Made by a program: the position numbers and the translations under genes. The notes below the pieces were generated by a model, which was not told the origin of the DNA, made no database searches, and was given only the letters and a program-made list of their open reading frames with translations. A stretch of 64,000 bases of DNA, from NCBI RefSeq assembly GCF_052076145.1, contig NZ_CP197246.1, forward strand, positions 7,564,001 to 7,628,000, in the 5' to 3' direction. This stretch comes from Kitasatospora sp052076145 (GTDB lineage Bacteria > Actinomycetota > Actinomycetes > Streptomycetales > Streptomycetaceae). Of the stretch, positions 42,976 through 51,169 are shown piece by piece (the stretch's first letter is position 1; every line of letters starts with the position of its first letter).

Positions 42976-43638
42976 TCAGCCGCGGAAGTCCGCCGGGCGC
43001 TCCGGGGAGGCTTCGGCCAGCGCCTTGGTGACCGCGTCGACGCCCTCGCGCAGACCGTAGACCGGGGTGCCGGGCTGCTGGCGCCAGGAGTCGTCCAGGC
43101 CGCCCGCGTCCACGGAGTCGAAGCCGAGCTGGTCGATGAGGGCGCGTACGGTCTTCTTCGCCGCCTTGTCGTCGCCCGCGACCGGCAGGGCCATCCGGTC
43201 GGGGTGACCGGCGGGGAGGGGCCGATCGAGAATGTCCTGGGCGAAGGTGCCGTTGAAGGCCTTGATCACCGGGTGCCCGAGGTGGGTCTCGACCCAACGG
43301 CTCTCGGGCTGGCCGTCGTCCTCGATGGCGGCGATCCGGCCGTCGCGCTGCTGCGGGTAGTAGTTGTTGGTGTCGATCACGGTGAAGCCTTCGGCGGCGC
43401 CGTCGAAGAGGCCGCCCGGCAGGTCGGGCACGTTCTTCAGCGGGACGGTGACCACGACGAGCTCCGCGCCGCGCGCTGCCTCGGCCACCGTGACGGGGGT
43501 GGCTCCGGTCTCCTCGGCGAGGTCCGTCAGGGTCTCGGGCCCACGGGAGTTGGCCACCGACACCTCGTGGCCGAGCGAGGCGAGCCGACGGGTGAGGTTG
43601 CCACCGATGTTGCCGGCGCCGATGATGCCGATCTTCAT
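42976..43638 (-). CDS. NADPH-dependent F420 reductase-like NAD(P)-binding protein
   Basis: A 220-residue Rossmann-fold protein that begins with the dinucleotide motif G-I-I-G-A-G-N-I-G-G and the V-A-N-S-R-G phosphate-recognition turn typical of NADP. The I-D-T-N-N-Y-Y-P and K-A-F-N-G-T-F segments match the F420:NADP oxidoreductase/YrrC-like family (also annotated as NAD-binding or 6-phosphogluconate-like). Reduction of F420 or a small carbonyl is likely; I cannot separate the two. It starts at an ATG at 43638, upstream on the same strand of the kinase gene but with a 117-base gap. Confidence 0.85.
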   Translation of the reverse strand: MKIGIIGAGNIGGNLTRRLASLGHEVSVANSRGPETLTDLAEETGATPVTVAEAARGAELVVVTVPLKNVPDLPGGLFDGAAEGFTVIDTNNYYPQQRDGRIAAIEDDGQPESRWVETHLGHPVIKAFNGTFAQDILDRPLPAGHPDRMALPVAGDDKAAKKTVRALIDQLGFDSVDAGGLDDSWRQQPGTPVYGLREGVDAVTKALAEASPERPADFRG

Positions 43639-43771
43639 GACTGCTCCTGTACGTGCGGATTCGGGTGTCGTGTCTGTCCGAACTCCGCCGGGAGGCGCGG
43701 CATTCCGCCCTGGAGCCGCTGATTGTGCGGGACTGCGGGACTGCGGGACTGCCGGGCTGCGGGCCGGTGGG

Positions 43772-44596
43772 TCAGGCGCCTTCGGCGAAGGCTCTGGCGG
43801 TGGCCAGCTCCGTGCCGCTGTGGCCGTGGATCGCCTCCAGGTACTGGTAGGCGTCGGCGCCGACCGGCACGCGCTGAGGGGTGTCCGGGGTCGCGACCAG
43901 ACGCAGGACCAGGGCGGCGAAGTCCTCGGGCCGACCGAGGACGGGATTGTCCGTCATCCCCCGTACGCCGTCCCGGGTTTCGTCCACGGCCGCGCCACGG
44001 TAGGCGGGGATCCGGACGGCGGTGTCGGCGGCCGTCACGCCGTAGCGGGTGGCGAAGCCGCCGGGCTCCAGCGCGGTGACCCGGATGCCGAACGGCTCGA
44101 CCTCGGCCGCCAGGGCCTGGGTCATGCCCTCCAGGGCGTGCTTGCCGGCGACGTATGCGCCCATGCCGGGGAACGACACCCGCCCGGCGAGGGAGGAGAC
44201 GTTGACGATGTGGCCGCTGCCGCGCGCCCGCATGCCGGGCAGCGCCAGCCGGGCGAGCCGCCACGGCGCCACCACCAGGATCTCCAGCTGCTCGCGCAGC
44301 TCCTCGTCCGAGACCTCCTCGACGGCGCCGAGCAGGCCGGTGGCGGCGTTGTTGACCAGCACGTCGATGCCGCCGAGCTGCTCCTCGGCGGCGCGGACGG
44401 CGGCTGCACAGCTGTCGGGGTCGCGGACGTCGAGGGCGGCGACGCGGACCATGTCGGGGTGGGCGGTGGCCAGTGCGTCCAGGGTGGCGGGCTTACGAGC
44501 GGTGGCGAGCACGGTGTCGCCGGAGGCGGCCACCGCCTTGGCCAGGGCCGCCCCGAGCCCGGAGGAACATCCCGTCACCAGCCAGCGGCGTGTCAT
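43772..44596 (-). CDS. Short-chain dehydrogenase/reductase
   Basis: A 274-residue SDR with the cofactor motif V-T-G-C-S-S-G-L-G near the N-terminus, N-N-A-A for the central strand, Ser in N-V-S-S, and the catalytic Y-x-x-x-K in A-Y-V-A-G-K. It belongs to the classical group that oxidises or reduces alcohols and ketones with NAD(P). The ATG at 44596 begins the first beta-strand (M-T-R-R-W-L-V-T). The gene precedes the F420 reductase gene on the same strand with a 133-base spacer that contains three copies of GGGACTGC. Confidence 0.88.
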   Translation of the reverse strand: MTRRWLVTGCSSGLGAALAKAVAASGDTVLATARKPATLDALATAHPDMVRVAALDVRDPDSCAAAVRAAEEQLGGIDVLVNNAATGLLGAVEEVSDEELREQLEILVVAPWRLARLALPGMRARGSGHIVNVSSLAGRVSFPGMGAYVAGKHALEGMTQALAAEVEPFGIRVTALEPGGFATRYGVTAADTAVRIPAYRGAAVDETRDGVRGMTDNPVLGRPEDFAALVLRLVATPDTPQRVPVGADAYQYLEAIHGHSGTELATARAFAEGA

Positions 44597-44753
44597 GGTC
44601 TCTCCCTGGGTGTGTCCTGCCGGCTCCCGGCCGCCGTCCGGCCGGGAGCAAGGCTCCACACTAGAAGAGGCTGCACCCGGCGCGCCCGTGGTTCGGCCCA
44701 ACTCGCAGGTTCGGCGGCAGTGTTGAGGTGGTCGCCGCCGTACGGGAGCTGGG

Positions 44754-45944
44754 TCAGTTGGCGGCTGCGCCGGAGTCGCCGAGACCGGCCACGTCGGCGC
44801 GCAGGGCCGGGAGGGAGGCGTACATCGTGCCGCCGGGGCAGTCGGTGGCGAGCCAGTCGCGGTGGCCGCTGATCAGGTCGACCGGCTTGGTCACGCCGTT
44901 GACCGGGTTCACGAAGGTCACGTGCGCCTGCGGGTCGAGCTTGTGGGCGGCGGCGAGCACGGCGAGCAGCGCGGTGAGCGACTTGCGGGCGGCGTCGGTC
45001 GGGGCCTGGTCGGTGAGGGTGCCGAGCAGGGCGATACCGAGGTTGCCCGAGTTGAAGCCGGCGGTGTGGAAGGCGGTCACGCCGTTGCCTGCGGCGTCGT
45101 GCGCCGGGATGCCGTCGTCGCCGGACCAGCGGCCCTCGTAGATGCGACCGGCCTCGTCGATCAGGAAGTGGTAGCCGATGTCACCCCAGTCGTTGGTGAT
45201 CGCGTGGTACTGGTAGATGGCGCGGACGGTGGCCGCCGGGTCGGCGTCGGCGTTCGGGGTGTCGGTGTGATGCACCGTCAAGGTCTGTACGGGGTAGTAC
45301 TTGGGCGGCGAGTTCTCGACGCCGTTATTGAAGCGCTTGGTCTCGTCGGCGCCCCAGGCGGCCCGGGACAGGTACTCGACGCCGCCGATGGTGACGGGCG
45401 TGGTGGGCGAGACCGCCGCCAGCCGGGTCGGCCCGTGGACGGTGTCGATCGCGGCGGAGCGGACGTTGACCGCGCCGTCGGGCAGCCGCAGCTCGTAGCC
45501 GTGCGCGCCACCGGCGGCAACCAGCGCCGTGGCGGCGGTGTCGGCGGTGGCGGTGCCGGCGGTCCTGGCGCCCGGCGAGGCCTGGTCCGGGCCGCCCGCG
45601 CAGCCGGCCGGGAGCGGCTTCCAACTGCCCGGCTTGCCGTCGTCGTCGTGCAGGCGGATGGCGGCGCCACGCTTCGGGCCGTCCCAGCTCACCCCGACGT
45701 AGCGGATCGGGAAGTCGGTCCGGACGGAGGTGGCCTCCGAACCCGCGAGCGACCGCGCCCGGGTGGTGGGGACGTTGACGGTACGGGCACCGGCGGCCGG
45801 GGCCGTCCCCGGCGCGGTGGCTCCGGATGCGGTGAGCGGCGCTGCGGAGGCGGTGCCGCCGGGGGCGACGGCGAGCGTCGCGGCGGTCGCGCCAAGCGCT
45901 CCGATGAGGGTGCGTCGGGAGACGGCGGGTCGTGCGTTCGGCAT
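44754..45944 (-). CDS. Tat-exported N-acetylmuramoyl-L-alanine amidase (PGRP-type)
   Basis: Secreted peptidoglycan hydrolase of 396 residues. A Tat signal with S-R-R-T-L-I-G is followed by an Ala/Thr-rich region, a beta-rich N-terminal domain and a C-terminal amidase_2/PGRP domain. Zinc ligands are seen in T-V-H-H-T-D-T and S-G-H-R-D-W-L, with a conserved Cys-Pro in T-D-C-P-G-G and Y-H-F-L-I-D-E-A-G in between. It cuts between N-acetylmuramate and L-alanine in the wall, during growth or sporulation. The ATG at 45944 is the start giving a standard signal. Confidence 0.9.
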   Translation of the reverse strand: MPNARPAVSRRTLIGALGATAATLAVAPGGTASAAPLTASGATAPGTAPAAGARTVNVPTTRARSLAGSEATSVRTDFPIRYVGVSWDGPKRGAAIRLHDDDGKPGSWKPLPAGCAGGPDQASPGARTAGTATADTAATALVAAGGAHGYELRLPDGAVNVRSAAIDTVHGPTRLAAVSPTTPVTIGGVEYLSRAAWGADETKRFNNGVENSPPKYYPVQTLTVHHTDTPNADADPAATVRAIYQYHAITNDWGDIGYHFLIDEAGRIYEGRWSGDDGIPAHDAAGNGVTAFHTAGFNSGNLGIALLGTLTDQAPTDAARKSLTALLAVLAAAHKLDPQAHVTFVNPVNGVTKPVDLISGHRDWLATDCPGGTMYASLPALRADVAGLGDSGAAAN

Positions 45945-46113
45945 GGGTGTCCAGTTCGGGGCGTCGGGGGCGGAACAACGGGGGGCGACCACACGCTCCG
46001 GCTCCAGCGCCCCCCGCTGACCTGCTGATCTGTCCTCGGAAATGTACACGACCGATCGTCTGCGATCGCTTCCATCGGCCGCATCCCACCCCGCGAGTTG
46101 CCCGATCGGGCAG

Positions 46114-46179
46114 GCTCATCCGGAGCTCATCCGGAGCTCACCCGAGCCTCACCCGAGCCTCACCCGGGCCTCACCCGGG
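46114..46179. repeat. Six tandem 11-bp repeats
   Basis: Six adjoining 11-base units of the type GCTCATCCGGA to CCTCACCCGGG, drifting slightly from left to right, fill the space immediately beyond the stop of the XRE regulator gene. They lie outside any gene. The unit length is close to one helical turn, so they could be stacked protein sites or simply slipped-strand expansion. They are too short and without spacers for CRISPR. Confidence 0.7.
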
Positions 46180-46180
46180 C

Positions 46181-47128
46181 CTACGCGTGGCTGCCGGAGG
46201 CGGGGGAGAGGGGCTGCGGGGAGTGCGCGACCGCCGGATCCGCGGGGGCCGGCAGGGCGTGGATGTGCGGGTGGGTCCGGGTGGCGGTCCGGGTGGCCGT
46301 GTGGGCGGCGACCAGGGTGCGGAGGGCCTGCTCGGAGGGGGCGTCGGCCGGGGTGAGGACGACCAGGGAGTGGTCGGGGCTCTGGAGGACGGCCAGCGTG
46401 TCGTAGCAGACGGTGAGTTGGCCCACGGCAGGGTGCAGGATGCGCTTGGAGCCGTGGGCGCGCTCGCGGACGGTCTGGTCCTCCCACCAGGCGGCGAACT
46501 CCGCGCTCTGGGAGCGCAGTTCGTCGATCAGGGCGAGCAGCGAAGGGTCGCTCCGGTGGCGTGCCAGATTGGCCCGCAGATTGCCGACGGTCTCCCGGGC
46601 GATCCGGTCCCAGTCCAGTTGACTCTCCCGCGTGGCGGGCGAACGGAACAGCAGCCGGGCCGCGTTGGCGGCGTCCCCGCTGCCGAATCCGGCACCGAAC
46701 AGGGCGCTCGCCGCAGCGTTGTGGGCCTGCACGTCGAAGCGGTGGTCGATCACGTACGCGGGCCAGAGCGGCATGCCGTCCAGCAGCACCCGCAGCGAAC
46801 CGCCGAGCGGCGCCGGCCGTGGCGGGAGCACCGGCAACTCGCCCCGGGCGATGAGGTGCAGGTGCCGGTGCTCGGAGGGGGAGAGCAGCAGCGCCGTGGC
46901 GAGCGCGTCCAGGACGGCAGCGCCCGGGGTGCCGACCCGGCCCTGTTCGAGGCGGATGTACCAGTCGATGCTGACCGCGGCGAGCTGGGCCACCTCCTGG
47001 CGCCGAAGCCCCGGCGTCCGGCGCTGCCCCAACGGGGGCAGGCCGACCTGCTCCGGTTGCAGGCGCGCCCGCATCGCCCGGAGGAACTGCGCCAGTTCGG
47101 GCCCACGCGTGCTGTGCTGACTCGCCAT
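46181..47128 (-). CDS. XRE-family regulator with MmyB-like ligand-binding domain
   Basis: A transcription factor of 315 residues. The N-terminal helix-turn-helix (residues 20-75, with P-G-L-R-R-Q-E-V-A-Q-L-A and S-I-D-W-Y-I-R-L-E-Q-G) is that of the Streptomyces XRE/MmyB type, followed by an MmyB-like domain (about 105-265) thought to bind a fatty-acid-like or small ligand. The His/Thr-rich tail (T-A-T-R-T-H-P-H-I-H) is disordered. Start ATG at 47128. It is divergent from the PEBP-family gene, with 146 bases between, so it may control that gene. Confidence 0.88.
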   Translation of the reverse strand: MASQHSTRGPELAQFLRAMRARLQPEQVGLPPLGQRRTPGLRRQEVAQLAAVSIDWYIRLEQGRVGTPGAAVLDALATALLLSPSEHRHLHLIARGELPVLPPRPAPLGGSLRVLLDGMPLWPAYVIDHRFDVQAHNAAASALFGAGFGSGDAANAARLLFRSPATRESQLDWDRIARETVGNLRANLARHRSDPSLLALIDELRSQSAEFAAWWEDQTVRERAHGSKRILHPAVGQLTVCYDTLAVLQSPDHSLVVLTPADAPSEQALRTLVAAHTATRTATRTHPHIHALPAPADPAVAHSPQPLSPASGSHA

Positions 47129-47274
47129 GAACTCATGATCGGCAGGGGCCCGAGTGCTGTCCAGCCGCGAGGGTGGCACGCCGCGTACCAGGCTCGGGAG
47201 AGCCTTCCCGCAGCTCGGTGGGCGGCGGCAGGGTGGTGACCGCACCAACTGCCGCCGATCACCAGGGATTCACC

Positions 47275-47928
47275 GTGAACCGACCGAACCGACTGAACCG
47301 CACCGCCGCCGCCCTGACCGTGGCCCTGACCGCCGCGGCTGCGACGCTGGGCCTGGCACTGACCGGGACGGGGGCCGTGGCGGACGCGCTGCACCCGGCC
47401 AAGTCGTCGACCGGCGGCTACGGCTACCAGGCCGTCCGGCAGGGCGTACCGACCGCCGCCGCCCGCTTCACCGTGAGCAGCCCCGACGTCCGCGAGGGTG
47501 GCGCAGTCCCGCCGGGCTCCTGGGCCGACAACTTCGGCTGCTCCGGCGGCAACGGCCAGCTGCGGCTGGCCTGGCACGGTGCCCCCGCCAACACCCGCAG
47601 CTACGCGGTGACCATGTACGACCCGGACGCGCCGACCGGCGCCGGGTTCTGGCACTGGCTGACCTGGGACGTCCCTTCGACCGCCACCGCCCTGGGGGCG
47701 ACCCCGCCCGCCGGTTCCGTCGTCGGCACCAACGACGCCGGGCGGGCCGGCTACCTCGGCCCGTGCCCACCGGTGGGCGACATCACGCACCGGTACCAGA
47801 TCACCGTCTACGCCCTGGACGTGCCCAGCCTGGGGCTGCCCGCCGCCACACCGCCCTCCGTCACGACCTTCACCATGAGCGGACACATCCTCGGCTACGC
47901 GCGGATGACGGCCACCGCCCGCCGCTGA
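47275..47928 (+). CDS. Secreted YbhB/YbcL-type PEBP protein
   Basis: A 217-residue exported protein of the phosphatidylethanolamine-binding (Raf-kinase-inhibitor-like) family. A signal peptide of about 35 residues is followed by the conserved D-P-D-A-P-T-G-x-x-F-W-H-W and Y-L-G-P-C-P-P-V-G-D segments that shape the anion-binding pocket. In bacteria the role is unclear; a small-ligand or inhibitory function is assumed. I start at GTG 47275, which gives the cleanest signal peptide and has AGGGA upstream. Confidence 0.87.
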   Translation: MNRPNRLNRTAAALTVALTAAAATLGLALTGTGAVADALHPAKSSTGGYGYQAVRQGVPTAAARFTVSSPDVREGGAVPPGSWADNFGCSGGNGQLRLAWHGAPANTRSYAVTMYDPDAPTGAGFWHWLTWDVPSTATALGATPPAGSVVGTNDAGRAGYLGPCPPVGDITHRYQITVYALDVPSLGLPAATPPSVTTFTMSGHILGYARMTATARR

Positions 47929-48040
47929 TCAGCCAGGCCCGGCCCGGCCGGCCCTGCGCTTCCGGCCGTACGACGGCGAGCCGTGCCCGTCGGCCGCCGC
48001 AACGGCCCGATAAGTTTTTCCCGAGCAAGTCCGCCACGGG

Positions 48041-48067
48041 TGTCGAAATCGCGAAGCCTGTCTCTAC
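48041..48067 (+). promoter_or_regulatory. Candidate ECF42-type promoter upstream of the YciI gene
   Basis: TGTCGA at 48041-48046 followed by 17 bases and CTAC at 48064-48067 resembles the -35/-10 pair recognised by ECF42 sigma factors (TGTCGA at -35 and a CGA-like -10). It stands 52 bases upstream of a DGPF/YciI gene and its ECF42-type sigma gene, the kind of target this group is known to control. Autoregulation is inferred. Confidence 0.5.
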
Positions 48068-48118
48068 CTATGGGTGAAGGCCCCGCGAAGGGGGCCCGGG
48101 ATCGTGAGGAGCAGGGCC

Positions 48119-48520
48119 GTGAAGTACATGCTGTTGATGCAGTTCAGCGAGCGGGGTACGGATTTCGCGCCGATCACCGAGTGGACGCAGGAGGAGATCC
48201 GGGCGCACATCGGGTTCATGAAGGACACCAACACCCGACTCACCGGCACGGGCGAGCTGGTCGACGCGCAGGGGCTGGCGATGCCCGCCACCGCGAAGAT
48301 CGTCCGCTCGCACGCGGGCGGGACACCGCTGATCACCGAGGGGCCGTTCGCCGAGACCAAGGAATTCCTGGCCGGCTGGTGGATCGTCGACTGCGAGAGC
48401 CCCGAGCGGGCGGTGCAGATCGCCGCCGAGGTCTCCGCCGCACCCGGCCCGAAGGGCGACCCGCTGAACATGCCCATCGAGGTGCGCGAAGTGATGTCCG
48501 GCCCGCCGACGGAGCTCTGA
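48119..48520 (+). CDS. YciI-family (DGPF) protein
   Basis: A 133-residue alpha/beta barrel-like protein with M-L-L-M-Q-F at the start and E-G-P-F-A-E-T-K-E-F-L-A-G-W-W in the middle, a variant of the DGPF motif. Members are small dimeric proteins with unclear enzymatic function. They co-occur with ECF42 sigma factors, as here. The GTG at 48119 is chosen because GAGGAG lies just ahead and it removes a non-homologous leader. The sigma gene follows almost immediately. Confidence 0.87.
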   Translation: MKYMLLMQFSERGTDFAPITEWTQEEIRAHIGFMKDTNTRLTGTGELVDAQGLAMPATAKIVRSHAGGTPLITEGPFAETKEFLAGWWIVDCESPERAVQIAAEVSAAPGPKGDPLNMPIEVREVMSGPPTEL

Positions 48521-48589
48521 GCAGCTCTGCCCGGCACCGACCAGACCCCCGACGACCTGCTGCGCACTCTGGCGCCGCGGGTCGTCGGG

Positions 48590-49789
48590 GTGCTCACCCG
48601 GCGCTTCGGTGACTTCGACAGCGCGGAGGACGCCGTCCAGGAGGCGCTGCTCGCCGCCGCCGTCCAGTGGCCGCAGGAGGGCACGCCCGGCAACCCGTAC
48701 GGGTGGCTGGTCCAGGTCGCCTCCCGCCGCCTGATCGAACAGGTGCGGGCGGAGCAGGCCCGGCGCCGACGCGAGGACCGCTCGGCCCGCGAACTCCCGG
48801 CGGACCGCCACAGCGCGCCGCCCGCCGACGAGGTCGACCAGGGTGGGCAGGACGACACCCTCACCCTGCTCTTCCTCTGCTGCCACCCCTCGCTGTCGCC
48901 CGCAGCGGCCGTCGCACTCACCCTGCGCTCGGTCGGCGGCCTGAGCACCGGCGAGATCGCCCGCGCCTTCCTGGTGCCGGAGCCGACCATGGGGCAGCGG
49001 ATCAGCCGGGCCAAGCAGCGGATCAAGGCATCTGGCGTGCCGTTCCGGATGCCGGAGCCCGAGGAGCGGGCGGAGCGCCTCGACGCCGTGCTGCACGTGC
49101 TCTACCTGATCTTCAACGAGGGCTACAGCAGCACCACCGGGCCCGGCCTCCAACGCACCGAGCTCTCCCACGAGGCGATCCGGCTCGCGAGGACCGTGCA
49201 CGCGCTGCTCCCGCACGACGGCGAGGCCGCGGGGCTGCTGGCGCTGATGCTGCTGACCCATGCCCGCAGCGCTGCCCGGACGGGCCCGGACGGAGAACTC
49301 GTGCCGCTCGCCGAGCAGGACCGGAGCCGGTGGGACGCCCCCGCGATCGCCGAAGGCGTGGCCCTGGTCACCGCTGCCCTGCCGCGCGGACCAGTCGGCC
49401 CGTACCAGCTCCAGGCGGCCATCGCCGCCGTCCACGACGAGGCGCCGAGCGCCGGGGAGACCGACTGGCCGCAGATCCTCGCGCTGTACGAGGTGCTGGA
49501 GCGCGCTTCGGGCAGCCCGGTGGTCGCCCTGAACCGGGCGGTCGCGGCGTCCATGGTGCACGGCCCGGCGGCCGGTTTCGACGCCCTGGCGGCGCTGGAG
49601 GCGGACGGGCGGCTGGCCGACCACTACCGGGTGTCCGTGGTGCGGGCCCACCTGTTGGAGCAGTCGGGCGACCGTACGGGCGCCGCAAGGCAGCTCCGCG
49701 CGGCGGCCGAACGCACTGCCAGCCTGCCGGAACGGCACTACCTCACCCTGCACGCGGCCCGGCTCGACGCGGCGGCACCGACGGAGTGA
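48590..49789 (+). CDS. ECF-type RNA polymerase sigma factor of the ECF42 group
   Basis: Extracytoplasmic-function sigma factor with sigma-2 (D-F-D-S-A-E-D-A-V-Q-E-A-L), sigma-4 (about 120-175) and a long C-terminal extension of about 200 residues (DUF6596-like, E-L-S-H-E-A-I-R-L-A-R-T), which in this group takes the place of an anti-sigma factor. The first ATG/GTG/TTG in frame is the GTG at 48590, but family-like sequence (L-L-R-T-L-A-P-R-V-V) continues upstream to about 48551, with only a CTG at 48527 as possible start, six bases after the yciI-like stop. The true start may therefore be that CTG; 48590 is the conservative choice. Confidence 0.85.
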   Translation: MLTRRFGDFDSAEDAVQEALLAAAVQWPQEGTPGNPYGWLVQVASRRLIEQVRAEQARRRREDRSARELPADRHSAPPADEVDQGGQDDTLTLLFLCCHPSLSPAAAVALTLRSVGGLSTGEIARAFLVPEPTMGQRISRAKQRIKASGVPFRMPEPEERAERLDAVLHVLYLIFNEGYSSTTGPGLQRTELSHEAIRLARTVHALLPHDGEAAGLLALMLLTHARSAARTGPDGELVPLAEQDRSRWDAPAIAEGVALVTAALPRGPVGPYQLQAAIAAVHDEAPSAGETDWPQILALYEVLERASGSPVVALNRAVAASMVHGPAAGFDALAALEADGRLADHYRVSVVRAHLLEQSGDRTGAARQLRAAAERTASLPERHYLTLHAARLDAAAPTE

Positions 49790-49836
49790 CCGGCCCGCGA
49801 GGCCGCCCAGCTGCCGTTGGGCGCGCCGCTGGGGCG

Positions 49837-50307
49837 TCAGCGCACCTGGCCGGCCGCAGCCGCTATGAACGCCCCCACTGCTGCCTCGAATTCTCGTTCC
49901 ATACGCACCACCTCCCGGCGGTCGACCGCCTTGAAGACCTCACCGGTCGCAGCGAACGCCGCCTCGGCGAGCCGCTGCAACTCGACATCCTCGCTGACCA
50001 GTTGCAGCTTGAACCGGGCAGTCTCGGCACGCGCGCCCAGCCGGTCGCGCTCCAACCGGGCGGCCCTGAAAGCATCTTCGTCGCGCGGTGACTCCCGGCC
50101 GCGGAACCAGAGCGTGATCGCGCCGCGCTTCAGCTCGGTCACCGCGCTCGCATACTCGCTGTACGCGGCGAGGCGTTCCTGCCGCAGCCGCTCGTCACGG
50201 CTGATGGCCTCGGCCCGCTCCGCCGTACGCCGCTGGAACAGGTAGGTGCTGAGAGAGCCGATCAGCGTGCCGACGACGGCCACCAGGCTGGCGAGAACTG
50301 TGTCCAC
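49837..50307 (-). CDS. Membrane-anchored coiled-coil protein of unknown function
   Basis: A 156-residue protein with one hydrophobic N-terminal helix (L-A-S-L-V-A-V-V-G-T-L-I-G-S-L) and a long charged helical remainder (R-R-T-A-E-R-A-E-A-I, repeated Arg/Glu/Ala heptads). It looks like a single-pass membrane protein with a cytoplasmic coiled coil; similar proteins are widespread in Streptomyces and uncharacterised. The ATG at 50307 is supported by the membrane segment starting at once. Confidence 0.7.
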   Translation of the reverse strand: MDTVLASLVAVVGTLIGSLSTYLFQRRTAERAEAISRDERLRQERLAAYSEYASAVTELKRGAITLWFRGRESPRDEDAFRAARLERDRLGARAETARFKLQLVSEDVELQRLAEAAFAATGEVFKAVDRREVVRMEREFEAAVGAFIAAAAGQVR

Positions 50308-50361
50308 GTCCAGGAGTTGAGCACAGCTCGGACCATTCGGGGAAGACGCCTCCCATAGCGG

Positions 50362-51120
50362 TCAGTAGGCGGTCAGGACCGCCACGCCGCGCGCCGCGAG
50401 CTGCTCGACGACCGGGTGGTGGGGGTCGGCGTCGGTGATCAGCCCGCTGATCTCCTCCCAGGGCAGGACGCGGAACCGTGAGGCTGCGCCGATCTTTTCG
50501 GACGAGGCGAGGACGTAGGTGTCTGCGGCCCGTGCGGCGAGGGCGCGCTTCATCGCGGCCTCCTCGACGTCGCCGGTGGTCAGCCCGGCCTCGGGGTGGA
50601 CGCCGGTGACGCCGAGCAGGCAGAGGTCGGCGGAGACGTTCTGGGCGGCCTCCACCGCGGCGGCGCCGCAGGTGACCGCCGAGTGCTTGAAGACGCGGCC
50701 GCCGAGCAGGAAGAGCTCGGCCTGCGGGTGGTCGAGCAGTGCGGCGGCGATCGTGGGGCTGTGGGTGATCACGGTGCAGGCCAGGTCCGGCGGGAGTGCA
50801 CGGGCAACGGCCAGGGCCGTGGTGCCGCCGTCCAGGATCAGGGCGCTGCCCGGCCGTACGAGCGCGGCGGCCGCTGCGGCGACCTTCCGCTTGCCGTCGG
50901 GGGTGACGGCCTGCCGGGCGGTGTAGTCCGCCACGGCGGGGGAGACCGGGAGTGCTCCGCCGTAGACCCGGTGGCAGAGCCCCTCGGTGGCGAGGTCGCG
51001 GAGGTCGCGCCGCACGCTGTCCTCGGAGATGCCCAGCTCGACGGCGACGTCCTTGGCGACGATCTTGCCCTCGCGGGCCAGTAGGCCGAGCAGGTGGTCG
51101 CGTCGTTCGGCAGCCAGCAT
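50362..51120 (-). CDS. DeoR/GlpR-family transcriptional regulator
   Basis: A 252-residue repressor-type regulator. The N-terminal helix-turn-helix (residues 5-55, with A-E-R-R-D-H-L-L-G-L-L and S-E-D-S-V-R-R-D-L-R-D-L) is followed by a sugar-phosphate-binding DeoRC domain (I-L-D-G-G-T-T, L-L-G-G-R-V). Members respond to phosphorylated sugars or related metabolites. It diverges from a NUDIX hydrolase gene across 49 bases, so it most likely controls that gene and itself. Confidence 0.9.
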   Translation of the reverse strand: MLAAERRDHLLGLLAREGKIVAKDVAVELGISEDSVRRDLRDLATEGLCHRVYGGALPVSPAVADYTARQAVTPDGKRKVAAAAAALVRPGSALILDGGTTALAVARALPPDLACTVITHSPTIAAALLDHPQAELFLLGGRVFKHSAVTCGAAAVEAAQNVSADLCLLGVTGVHPEAGLTTGDVEEAAMKRALAARAADTYVLASSEKIGAASRFRVLPWEEISGLITDADPHHPVVEQLAARGVAVLTAY

Positions 51121-51169
51121 CCGTGTTCTCTCCTGTTCTTGCACGTTTCTGCATGTATCGTACCGGATC
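51121..51169. promoter_or_regulatory. Divergent promoter region with direct TTCTTGCA/TTTCTGCA repeats
   Basis: The short gap between the DeoR-type regulator and the NUDIX gene holds two near-identical direct repeats, TTCTTGCA and TTTCTGCA, about 11 bases apart. Closely spaced direct repeats are usual DeoR-family operator layouts. The site is the obvious candidate for the regulator's binding; I see no other structure. Confidence 0.45.

Noticed and set aside
46114..46179. CRISPR array
   Set aside because: Units are 11 bp, contiguous and without spacers; no cas genes are present.
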